Positions 1-11,600 of a stretch of DNA of 64,000 bases are shown piece after piece. Under the pieces are notes generated by a model. The model had not been told where the DNA came from. It worked only from the letters and a program-made list of their open reading frames with translations, and made no database searches. The position numbers and the translations under genes are program-made. The stretch's first letter is position 1. Each line of letters opens with the position of its first letter. Source of the DNA: Larimichthys crocea (lineage: Eukaryota; Chordata; Actinopteri; Sciaenidae); the NCBI RefSeq assembly GCF_000972845.2, contig NC_040012.1:13108636-13172635 (forward strand), given 5' to 3'.

Positions 1-2455
1 ATAAGCCTTTCCTATTCTCACTGCTCCATGTGAAGGGAATACATGCTGTACTTTTTTCCTCTACCTTTCCCTCACTCACTGCCTCTCTCCTTGTCTGTCC
101 CTAAAATGTCCCTGCTGGGGATTCTATCTCCTGGTTCCTTTTGAAGCAGTGGCCTCTCTTTGCCTCCATTATCTTGTAATTTGTGAAGGATTACGCTCTG
201 GAGCACACACAGTCCACCCCGTTGCTTAAGAACTGTGACAGCTTACAATAATTGCCATGCTAATTAGCAGGAACTAGCCCAGTGCGCTTCTTTCCCTCAC
301 CAGACCCGATTTGATGAATATGCTTTGATTAATGTCTGTGTTTCCATAACTTCCGCACCATTGTAATTAAATATGTCACTGATGATTATGAATGACTACT
401 GCGTGTTAACAAATAAAATGTAGGCCATTGTTCTTGAAGGACACAGAGAAAATCCTGCTACTCAGAAGGTTTTATTAAGAGGTAGGACCAGTGTAAGGAG
501 CAGCACAGAAACTGCAATGAGATCAATACAAACATCCCTAGAGTGTGAAGCAAATTATGATCAGCTCAACCATGATGACTTGAAAACTGATGGAAACAAT
601 GGCTCCTTCATATCAACAGCCTCATATCTGTATGTAGGGCATGCCAGTAATAATAACAACCAGATATATACACTGTCTGAAAATCAAAATGAAGTTGTGA
701 AGAGGCTATTTCTTCTCCCAGCATGACCGTCTCAAGTGAGAGGCCTGAGATTGAGCACATTTTCTCCTTAATAGTCTACAACATCACTTTGGCTCAACCA
801 TGAAAATATTGTAAGAGGATAATGATGCTTAGAACTGACAAACATGTGACACACGTTGTTTTTTATCAATGATTTCAGAGCCCAAAACCATTATAGCTAC
901 ATTTTAGTGCAGCAGTTTATCCCTGCTTGGCATAATTGTGCAGATTTCAAGAACTTGTTACTCTGTGACGATGGATTTTGCAGTTGTTCTGACAGACGCA
1001 TCTGCATTATAAGTACCACTGAGTTGTTTGTCTCATGTTGCTTTGAAAACTCATAATATAGTGCTGATTTACAGACTTATTTTACAGCTGACAAATGCTA
1101 TTCAAACCCAAAGAACTCACCTGTGTAGCATGGTTTGTGCATGTAATTTAGCATCCAGCATTCAAGTCCATCGAGTGTTTCTGTTATTTTGTCTACCCCC
1201 TGCAGGTCTACTGTATATTAGCCTTGCCTGTGATCATGTTCTTGGTCAACATGGCCACTCAAAAAGACTTCTCTCTTCTCATAGGTGACTTAGGAACTCA
1301 TCTTTGAAGTCCTCTCTGACAACATTCATTACAGCAATAACCTCCCAGCACCCTCTCTGCCAGATATGCACATGCCTCAGGGGACATAATTGCTCGAAGG
1401 GCCTTCAAAGCCACTCACAGAGAACTGACCTTCAATATCTCAAAAATGTCTGCAGCTACGGTTTTATACACAGAATAGCAGAGCCCAAAATGTCTAGGGT
1501 GAGTAACCTTTAAAATAGAAGTAAGGCACAATTAAGGGTAGAAGGTTTAAAATGTGCCAGTGATGCTCAGGTGTTCTTACTGACAGAAGCATAGTAATAA
1601 ATAAATGCAGCTCTAACGTGTGCGGACGTCATCTGGTGCAGTAAATACTTCCATCTAGTGTACAAAGAAAGAATTGGGCTCTAGTGAGTAATTCAATTAA
1701 GAGTTCATTAACAAATCACTAAGAAAATATCATATGCTATATTTAATGACACGTGAGAGGATTTTATCTGTAAAGTAGGGATCATTTAGCACAGAATACA
1801 CAAGATTTTCACAAAGGATATATGAGAAGTATGTGATATGGTTATCATACAGTAAAATTCTCACCAGTGTAGTCTAAATGTTGACATTTGGAAACACAGC
1901 GGCATTGCTATAAATATTTAAAGGTGCCAACAATAGTTAGGTTTAAGGTTTAATGAATAAATCCTCAGTTTAGCTCAGTTGTCTCACTGGAAGTGACACA
2001 AATGTAGCAGAAAAGCTGGTGCCAGCAGGTGTAAAACAATTTGGGTGGTTATAACATTAATGTAAACCTTTGTCTTCATTTCAAGTGTTTCAGTTAATGC
2101 GACACATATGGAAGATTTTAAGACAACAGCACTTGCTGTTGGTGTTGTTGTATTTTACTAGGGATGTGCAGCTACATGGTAGGCCTATTTGTTAGACCAT
2201 TTGGACACAAGTATCCTGAGTTATTAAGGTTGATGATGTATGTTGTATGCTCCACTTGAGCAATGTCGCTGTATCATTAGTGAGAAACACACCCATGGTC
2301 ACAAACTTTTGCTGCATGGTTAGACTTCTTTCTGAATACTATATGCTTGACTGACAGCTCCCTCCATTGGAGTGCGGTTGTATGAGGTGCTTATGCATAG
2401 ATATATACAATATTACCTACAGTAGACGGGCCCCCAGGTTTGAGGATCAGACAGA
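1..2455. other. Intergenic sequence, nothing recognised
   Basis: This AT-rich stretch upstream of OSBPL1A contains only short ORFs without recognisable domains. I found no convincing splice-bounded exon, RNA gene or repeat. It may hold distal regulatory sequence, but nothing in the sequence marks it as such. Confidence 0.5.
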
Positions 2456-3245
2456 GATCCAAGTCAAGTTAAGTCAAGTCAATTTATCGCAAGAATAAAA
2501 ACAACAATGTTATAAGAAACAACAAAACAATATAAAATGAATAATAAAATAGACAAAATCATTAATAGTGCAGCCTCAGACTGAGCTAAAAGCAAGATCA
2601 TAAAAGTAAGATTTTAAACTGGATTTGAACTTGTCAATAGTGGGGCAGGACTTTATGTGATGGGGTAGGCTATTCCAGAGCTTGGGAGCAGCAACAGAGA
2701 AGGCACGGTCGCCTTTAGTCTTTAGGCGCAAATGGGGGACTGAGAGGAACCGATGTGATGATGACCTGAGAGATCAGGGGGCAGGGTATGGAACCAAGAG
2801 ATCAGAAATATATAGCGGAGCTAAACCATTTAGGGCTTTGTAAACAATTAATGAAATCCTAAAACTGATTTTAAATTTCACTGGCAACCAGTGTAAGTGT
2901 GCCAGGATTGGGGTGATGTGTTGTCTTTTTTTTGAAGAAGTTAAAAGTCTTGCAGCTGCATTTTGCACCATTTGGAAAGGTCTGGAAAGGGTGGAGTCAG
3001 TTAGCCCTATGTAGAGGGAATTACAATAATCCAACCGAGAGGTAATAAAAGCATGGATGACTGTCTCCACATCCTTCTGAGATAAAAAAAAAAAAAAACG
3101 GCTTGAATTTGGCGATGGCTCTGAGCTGATAAAAACTACTCTTAACAACATTACTGACCTGACTGTTAAAACTTAGGGGACTGTCAAAAAGGACACCCAG
3201 ACAATGACAATTTGGAGCTAGTGGTGACAGAAACAGGTGGACCAA
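2456..3245 (-). mobile_element. 5'-truncated L2/CR1-type LINE relic (reverse transcriptase C-terminus)
   Basis: On the minus strand the translation shows the hallmarks of the C-terminal end of fish L2/CR1 reverse transcriptase ORFs: FITSRLDYCNSLYIGL, then QNAAARLLT, ITPILAHLHWLPV, YKALNGLAPLYI, and further on GDRAFSVAAPKLWNSLP. The frame changes at an A/T homopolymer near 3083-3098, where two overlapping frames carry adjacent parts of the domain. The copy is therefore dead. Only the last part of the ORF and a short 3' tail are present, as usual for 5'-truncated LINE insertions. The subfamily cannot be assigned without a repeat library. Confidence 0.8.
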
Positions 3246-3469
3246 AGATAAAGATTTTGTAAGGAGCAGGTGCTATTGGGTGTGATCAGATCCAGGCAAA
3301 GAAGCAGAGTGATGCACTGCTGTGGACATTAATATTTCAGCCACATAAAAATAACCCAATCAAAAACATCTATATGCAAAAAAATAAATATATATATATA
3401 TATCTTCAAACAGGCCTTTTAATTGTTTTAAAAAATAATATTTGTAAACGTAAAAAAATAGTAAGGTAA

Positions 3470-3634
3470 GTCTGACTGGCTGCACCTGTTCAGCAGCTGC
3501 CCGGTCACATGACCGTCAGCTGATCGGCGTGATCAAATTTCGGCTGTGAAGTTTGTTTGTGCGTCTCAGCTGCGGCTAAACGAGACCAAAGTCTGCGAAA
3601 GTGGGCTGAATTAAAGACTTGAAAACCCTTACCT
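3470..3634 (+). promoter_or_regulatory. OSBPL1A: OSBPL1A promoter / 5' noncoding exon candidate
   Basis: A locally CpG-containing segment directly upstream of the gene. It holds a palindromic E-box, GGTCACATGACC, at 3503-3514, then GC-richer sequence that ends in a good splice donor (GTAAGT at 3635). A matching acceptor lies at 3801-3803, so 3540-3634 is a plausible noncoding first exon spliced to 3804. The transcription start is inferred, not seen. The E-box resembles the CLEAR/MiT-TFE element of lysosomal genes (established motif class), but a single 10-12 bp match can occur by chance. Confidence 0.5.
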
Positions 3635-3818
3635 GTAAGTCTAAAGTCAAAGTCTCATTTTAACAGACTAGGTAAGCCTAATTAGCGTAGTGATCAAGTA
3701 AATGGCCTGTTGGAAAGTTTGTGTTTTTTTCCTGCACAGTCAAGTTAATACTAAGCATTTAAATGTGCTCTTTTAACTGTTTGTATTTGCTTCTATCTAA
3801 TAGCTTTTTGTCCCTAAT

Positions 3819-3881
3819 ATGTCGGACAGGGATTTACTGTTAATAACCGGTGTTATTGGGCCAGAGAAGGCGAAGTGGTGA
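3819..3881 (+). CDS. 20-codon upstream ORF overlapping the OSBPL1A start
   Basis: An ATG at 3819 opens a 20-codon frame (MSDRDLLLITGV...) whose TGA stop occupies 3879-3881. The OSBPL1A ATG begins at 3881, so stop and start overlap as TGATG. The uORF ATG has A at -3. The main ATG has G at -3 and G at +4. This arrangement suggests translation by reinitiation or leaky scanning, if the 5' exon begins upstream of 3819. No homology to a known peptide is recognised. Confidence 0.45.
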   Translation: MSDRDLLLITGVIGPEKAKW

Positions 3882-4362
3882 TGGAGGCAGACACGCTTGA
3901 GAACCAGCTTCTCCTCTATGCTAAAACAGGCAGCTGTCCTCACATTGAGAGGCTCCTTCAGTCCAGGATCCATCAAAACACCTCTCTGGATATCAACTGC
4001 AGATGTAAGTAAAAACATGAGATACTCTGATGTATCACAGGAGAGTGTTGCATGTTGCTTTCTGTCACTGCAGCGAGGTCTAAAGTCAGCTCAGGATGGA
4101 CGCCCCTCCATATGGCCTGTTACTTTGGACACAGAGAAGTTGTGGAGGAGTTGCTCAAGGTAAGAGCTGATGTCACTCTGTATATTAAGTGCAGTAGATA
4201 TTTTCAGCCGGTATATTGTGTGTAATATGGATCACATCATGCAGGCAGGTGCTGATGTAAATCTGCAGAACAACATGGGTGACACACCTCTACACAAAGC
4301 AGCCTACACTGGGAGAAAGGTAAAACATTACCTGTCAGCTCATATATATATATATATATATA

Positions 4363-4397
<35 letters not shown>

Positions 4398-4760
4398 ATA
4401 ATATATATATTACATACATACTACTACAGATATCTATAATATCTATAATAGTATCATTATTCTATATAATATTAATATCTATATATTATATATTTATCGA
4501 GTAGCTTTTGAGGGGCAGTGTATTTTCTCACTGAGTGGGAATCACTGTCATAGACCTTTTCCTTCCTCCATTGAAGCCTGTGAGATGACAAGTGATGGTC
4601 AGATTTTCCTTTTTTCCTTCCTTTGGACCCCTTCAGGAAATTGTCTGTTGTTGCGCGGTATGATGCCTGTTCCAACATAATCAATGGAACAGCTCAAATC
4701 CCCAAGATGTCACAGAGGATGATGAAATCATTACAATGCTGGAGGGTATGAAATGATGGG

Positions 4761-4796
<36 letters not shown>

Positions 4797-5671
4797 CTAC
4801 TCATTACTATACCTTTGTTCTCAAGTAGTGTTTGGTTTGTGCAGCTGCAGAGAGAAGAGAGACAAGGCGACGAGAGGAGAAGCTTCTGGAAGCAGCCAGG
4901 GAGGGGGACATCTCTACTCTGTCTAAGATGGTCAGCGTCTGACCTTTCTTAAAAACTTTGGCAGAATACACAGAAAGAGGCATCTGTGCCTTTTCATGAG
5001 TTCTGTTGTCTCTGAGATTGTGAATATGCACAAACTGCAGGATTATGGTTATATTTGTCCAGATTCTTGGTCGCAAACATCAAACAAGTGTCTGATGTGT
5101 CTGATGCTCAGACAGGAGGCGACAAGTTTGTATCAGAGACTTCCACAAATGAGATACAGTAGCATGTCCCAGTCCTGTTGTGTTTTAGTAAACCAGAGCA
5201 GATTTTTTTGAAAATCGTCACAACAAAATTATAATTGCCCTTTTGTCTGTGTATTGTTACTGACTTAAGGTAGATACTTATATATTTATATAAAGATTAG
5301 TTTCTGTTGTAAAAGGAAGATGTCCGTGTCTTATGCTTCGTTAATTTTCTGTTGTTCGGTCTCCTGATCTCCAGCTCAGTGGAAAAGAAACGCCAGATAT
5401 TCACTGCAGGGACTCGGTGGGGAATACGCCTTTACACTGTGCAGCCTACAGAGGGCAGAAGCAGTGCATTATAAAGCTGCTCAAGTCTGGAGCCAGCCCA
5501 TGTATTAAAAACAGCAATGGTACATCACTTAACTTTAAAGATCACCTCTTGTTTTCCCCAGTGTATTGCACGATAATTTATTGCATGGCTGATTGTGTTG
5601 CAGACCAGACAGCATTAGACCTGATCCGCAGTGATGAACTGAGACTTATTCTAGCAGCCTATCAAGTCAAG
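3881..5671 (+). CDS. OSBPL1A: OSBPL1A exons 1-7: N-terminal ankyrin repeats
   Basis: Exons 1-7 encode residues 1-231. Ankyrin consensus is plain in SGWTPLHMACYFGHREVVEE (exon 2), MGDTPLHKAAYTGRK (exon 3) and VGNTPLHCAAYRGQKQC (exon 6). In mammals this region binds GTP-loaded Rab7 and recruits ORP1L to late endosomes. The frame is intact in all exons except exon 4. Confidence 0.9.
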
Positions 5672-8600
5672 GTAAGGACAGACGAGTTAATCTTATGACA
5701 TTTTCCTCTTTCCAGAAGAAAAACCTGAGGTACAGGTACAGAAATCGAGGTACAGCAGGACATTTTTTCATTTCTTCCATGTAAAAACATTTGTGCTTGT
5801 ACTGTGAGCTGGTGTCATTCTGTCCAACTTCCAGCTCTACACCACATATTAAATTTGGTATCTGAGTCATGGTCCACAAGGACAATTTCTATTTATTTTA
5901 GTGATCTAGTGATCTTTTTTTCTAGTCAGAAAAAAACACAATCTAATGAACAGATTGCTGTGAAATTCACTGATCTCATTCCTGTTTACCAGAAGATTAA
6001 ATATTCTAATTTTGGACTCTCCATGAGCCAATTACTTTTTTTTTTTTTTTTTTTTTTGTACTTAAAATCAACACTTGGTGTGTCTAGCACCATAATCACA
6101 GATTAGTTGTTTGCATTTTCCGTTTTAGGAAAAAGTAGACTTTGCTTTCCTGCACCTGGTCTTTAAAAATTGTTGCCAACAGCTATCTTTCTGCACTTCC
6201 TCTTTTCATGTATTTCTATACATTTTCCACTTAAGGCCTGGTGACTCTGGAGAGAAGGCCTTGCAAGTCAGCAGTCCTTGCTCTTGCTTAGATATCTGAT
6301 TAGTCTGGCACAGCTTCACTGCAGAGCATTGCATAGTCATGGTGGAAATAAAATTTTAAAAAAGCACTAAGCTATTAGGTAAATTAAAAATATATTTTAT
6401 TCACCTCTGAAACTATGCAGATTGAAGTGAGCTATAACCAAAAGCTCTTCAGCACTGTCAACCAGGCTCAGTCTGTAATTATAATTTTTTTGAAAAGTAT
6501 TATTTTCTTCCCCACAAAGGATGCGAATAGTGGGGTGCAGAAGATTGAAGGCCCTCTCTGGAAGGTACCCAGATGCTGAAGTGTATTCTTTTCCACACTT
6601 CATATGTCAGGCAATGTTTTTGTTCACACTCCTCCACATTTGACGATATAGATGTGCATACATTCTACATATCTTCTGAAACAATTTCCTATTAAATTTC
6701 ATGTCAAGGGTGTCTGTGAAATGCTAGATTCATACATTTCTATTGTTCACTTTTGCTGCATAGTGGATCTGTTGTTGACTTCATGTCCCTGGCAGAGTTC
6801 ACGCTTTCTCGGATGGCGATCCCACTGGGTTGTGATTGAAGATGGAGCTCTCTCCTGGTACCACAGACAGTGAGATAGCTTTTATATGTATGCATTCTTT
6901 TCTTAATAAATATAGTAGTAAGTATAGTATAGTTTGCATGCTGATATTGCCATGGTAGAAGTTTCTCTCTTGCTGCTTGTCCTTGATTCGCCGTCTGTAA
7001 AAACCCATAAATAAAAGCATTTCCTCCAGATATTTCTTGTCAAATGGAGACATCAGTATAAGTAGTAGTGGAGTAGCTGTAGGTAGGGTTCTTATTTTAT
7101 ACAGCGGGTGTCTTGGGTTTGATGTCATGTCAATGTGCTCTCTTGTGTTTCTTTTTATAGAGCTGATGCACAGGCTGGTGTCAGAAAACAGGGCTCCAAG
7201 TCTCTAACACAATCTTACTGCATGGTAGGTAATAAGAGATTAGAGGCTCACTGTCATTAACCTTCATGACTACACGAGGATGCTCAGTCCTGCGATGTTT
7301 CACTTGTGGTCACATTGTATCGACATGACATGACATCATCATGTTTGACGTTTAGTGCAGCAAGCATGACTGTAGGTAATGTCATTCTGTCATTCTAGGT
7401 CAAACCATGGGATCATTGCTTCTTCATGCTCAGGTGCTTTGATGACACTGTACATTATTTTAAGGTGCCCTCAAAGACAGATTCAGTGTCTGCAAGAAAA
7501 GTGAGATGAGATTCACCTTCTATGCTGTTGCTAAACCCTTACATCCTAACTAATTTGTCTAAGTGTGCCTACAAGGCTGAACAGCATTGCGAATGTTAAT
7601 CATATTTGTCCACTTAGAGATGGCTGGATGCCTTTGAGGCACATTCGTCTTACAGTACTCGCCACTGCACTGAGGAAAAGATTATCGATGATGCAGATGG
7701 TGACGGTGGCACCACAGTGAGGAATCTGTCACACGCCCTTCAGGTAAAATTAAATTCAGACCTTTTTTTAATAGGGGTGTGTTATTAGGTGACAGTAGGG
7801 AGGAAGTGCTAATGAGGGAGGAGGATTCCAGTGTCTAAGTGTGTCTCTTGGCATGTGCTTTTGCAGGCGGCCAATGCTTTCCAGCAGAAATTGGAGAGTG
7901 AAGTGTCAATATTTCTATCGATGGTGAAGAATGAGGAGAACTGTGGTAGGCGTCCTGGAATTGGTCACATATACATGTAGTTAATGTCTACAAGTACATT
8001 AATTGTTTACTCGGTGGACAGAAAAATAATTGCAAACAATAGATCTGACTCTGTGGTTCTCAACCTGTTGTTCAGTGGTAAGGAGAAAAATATTTCAGCT
8101 ATTTTTTTTTTTCTGACCTTTATCGAATTGTTGCTTATTTTATTGTGAAAGTTTTAGAATTGGGAACGTTTTACATCTAGTCATCTAAAAATCTAATCTG
8201 AGAAAGAAACATCACTCTTTGGCTTAACTGCTTAAAGTTTATAGACATATACAACCTATAGCCTAACCAGTTTGTACATGCCCCTGCTGACGTCACATTG
8301 ACGTGACCATGTGGTTTTAATTTGAATATTTTAATAAATTTTAAAGTGTACATTGCAATAGCAATAAAAAATAAGTCACAGCAACATTAAAAAAATAACA
8401 TGCCAAAATGTATTTATTTTTTGAAAGCATTGGCTGCCCCTCTGTTACTGAAAGCCAAAGAGACCGGTGAGCTCTCCAGTGAAACCTGCGCTGCTCTCCA
8501 TCAGTGCCTTGAACTACTTTCAAAACAAGAGGAGGTAAGTAAGCATCTCCTTCATCCTACTCAAGCCTGTATCAACCGTACACCAGACAACACAGTTGCC

Positions 8601-11600
8601 TTTAGGACTCAAGTACATCATTCTGCCACTCTTGGCCTTGTGACAAATTTCTGCAATATTGTATTTGATGTAATAGTCTTGGAAGCAAGCTGTTTCTTTT
8701 CACATTAGCTGCAGCCCAGTGAGCATGTATGAATCTTCGTCTCATTGACTCCCATACGCTCACCCATGTGCTGTGCTCCTATTGGCTGAATATATTCCAC
8801 TGAATGATTACAAGAACCTCAAGCTCCTCCCCTTACGTTCACTGCCTCATAGCAATCAGATTTGAAGTTTGTGTGCGCGAACGTGTGTGTGTCCCCGTCC
8901 ACCTGTCCCAGTGGCTGTGCTGCACCCTTGGGGGCGGGGAGGGAGCAATAGAACCGTGTAGTAATCACTGGCATGTCTGTCGGAAGGACACAGGCAAGAT
9001 CCGCTTTTATGCTTAGGTCTGCATTCAGCTCGCAGATCAGTGTAGACACACACACAGAGACACCCTTGGACTTGGATCCACACACTCCTGCTCTAGGGGA
9101 AAGGCTGTGTGCGTTGAGCGAGTGAACTGAAGCGCATGCATATTCACAGACCCAGCTGGAGATACATGCATTCACCCTCACACAGTGAAAATACACGCTC
9201 GCAGGCACACTTCCACATGCCAGAGCATCCGAGCACAGGAGGAAGAAGAGACAGTGACGGCACTCTCATCCAGTATCTGCACAGGTACAAACCAAAACAC
9301 TTGTTCTTGCATCTTCTTGCATCTTTTATTATAATCGGTTGAACTGTCTGTGTTTTAAGTGTGCTGTTCCCTCATGACTTAGTGTAACATGTTTAAAGTT
9401 TGGCACAGATAAGATGTTTTTAAGTGTGTTCTAGATATAAGGGCTGGTCTGAAGCATTGGCATATGCGAAATCATCAATATGCGGAGGTCAGTCCTATGG
9501 ATTTAATGATCTGAATTTAGAGTGTAAACTGAGCATGTTTGAAGCGCTACTGACTCTTTCTTTTAACAAGATCAATTGTAATGTAATGATTCGAATCTGC
9601 TTAAGTAAGGGCATGGGGAGGGGTCGATTAAATTGCATCGAGGACATATTTGATATTGTTATACTTTAAAGTTTGGCTTTTGGGATAAAGATTGTGGCTT
9701 CAACCGTTTCAACGCAGCAGTTGTTGTGATTCACTGCACTGTAGACGATGATAAATTGGTCTCGCACTACTTTTTTGTCTCGCAACCAATTAATTTTAAA
9801 TTGGCACGCTGTCAAAATGCAACACTAAAATGCTGAGACTGTGTCTACTGATTTCTGGTAACAGTATGGTTGATGTGCTGCATCTCTCTTATTGCAAAAC
9901 AATCAGCGAAGCAGGAATTAAGATTATATTTATATCTAGATGCAGTTAAGGACTCCTGAGTCTACATTTGGTTTTGTAGAACAACAGAAAGAATCCTGCA
10001 CTGGATACATGAAAACTGTACTTTGGTAGTCTACTGGATATAATACTGCACAATAATGCCCAAACGCATTATGTTTACGCAGTGATGTGCGCATTGTCAA
10101 ACCACATTATCTTAGTATAAATTGGCAACAGCTGCTGTCCTGTCACAAGGAATAACCCTGCATTGTAATCACGGGGAGGCTGAGAACACTCACTACAGTC
10201 TCATCAGACAGGAAACGCTGAAAGTGTCATAACAATGGATACTTAACTAATTTCTGACAACCTGATAGGATGAGAATAAAAAAATTGTTTAACAAGCAAC
10301 TTTCGTCCACTGCTCTCATGCTAAGATGGAGCTACCACATGTACTAACAGGATTATATTTCCTACACTGCTGAGATTGGCTGTATTATGGCGTATTAACT
10401 CTAATCCCACATTCCCATTGTCCCACCCCAGATGCCTCTATTTGCTGCCATGCAGACATTTGTTTTCTACAGTACTTAATATATAGTGGTCACATGCTGT
10501 TGTGCATGTGCTTTGACATCCAGGCTTTACAGCAATTACAGGGAGAACAGATGAGTAACGCCCCTCAGCAGAGTATATGTGATCTGACCCATTTCAGCAG
10601 CTGCTCAAATGAGTATGTTAGTGAGAGTGCCACGTTCATACCGTACGTGCAGGGCGCAGTATGACTGCATGGTGACTTCTGTACGCAGTGGAGAGATTTG
10701 TGCTGCTTCACAAAAACATTGTCATGAAGATTGAGCTGCAGATAGGCAGTCCTGGGCAGAAACTCTCTTGGGGGTTGTGACAGTCACACACACACACACA
10801 CAGATTTATAAGCTCAACCCAGGCAGCAGGCTTCCACACCTGTCAAGAAAACAAATGGAGGCTTACAGCATGAAACCACTTAGTGGTGACACGCAGATAA
10901 GCAGATCTGTCAGTTTGTATTGCTCTGAGGGCAGGAGAATGGCAGCATAGTATCTTTTTTTTTTCCCTCTAATTTATTTGCAGACTATAAAAAGGCAGAT
11001 TGCCCTTCAAACCCTTGGGGATTGGTGGGAACACAAAGTACCGTTTGACCTTTACTTTAACCATCGCCACATGGGTAACTGACCTACTGACTGTCATCTC
11101 ACACCCAGGAGAGACTTCACCGGGCACAGCTAAATGTTCTTGCAGGTCCCCGCGCTGCCTTCATTCTTTATCGGGTCACACGCGATCAGTATAAGAAGAA
11201 GAAGTGTATATTCAACCATATCTTTTTGGATTCTGACCTTTTTAAGAAAAGGGTGTGTATGTGTAGAGAGGTACCTGGGAGTATTTCGGTGTAATTGGTT
11301 ACTGAATTGCTTTGCTGCACCAGTACTCACGTTACGCTCCAATGAAAAAATGTATGCTCCCAGCCATCACAGTCATGTAAAGTCTGACGTAGTTACAGAG
11401 TACCATACTGTATAGAGCTATAATAAATTTGCCTCTGAGATTTGCTTCCCCTTCAGCAGAGAAAACGCATTTCAGAACAAAGTAAAAGCTCTACCCTTTG
11501 GAGTGTTGGCCAAGGAGAAGCTTCCCTCCCAGGCTTCAGCAAAAGCTACTGCACACAGCCTCAGCAGGGCTTAAAATAGTGCTGTTTGTGCTCAGAGAAG

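Noticed and set aside
8819..9208. 129-codon minus-strand ORF
   Set aside because: No recognisable domain and no splice partners; it is opposite the promoter-like block and fits chance openness in a GC-richer stretch.
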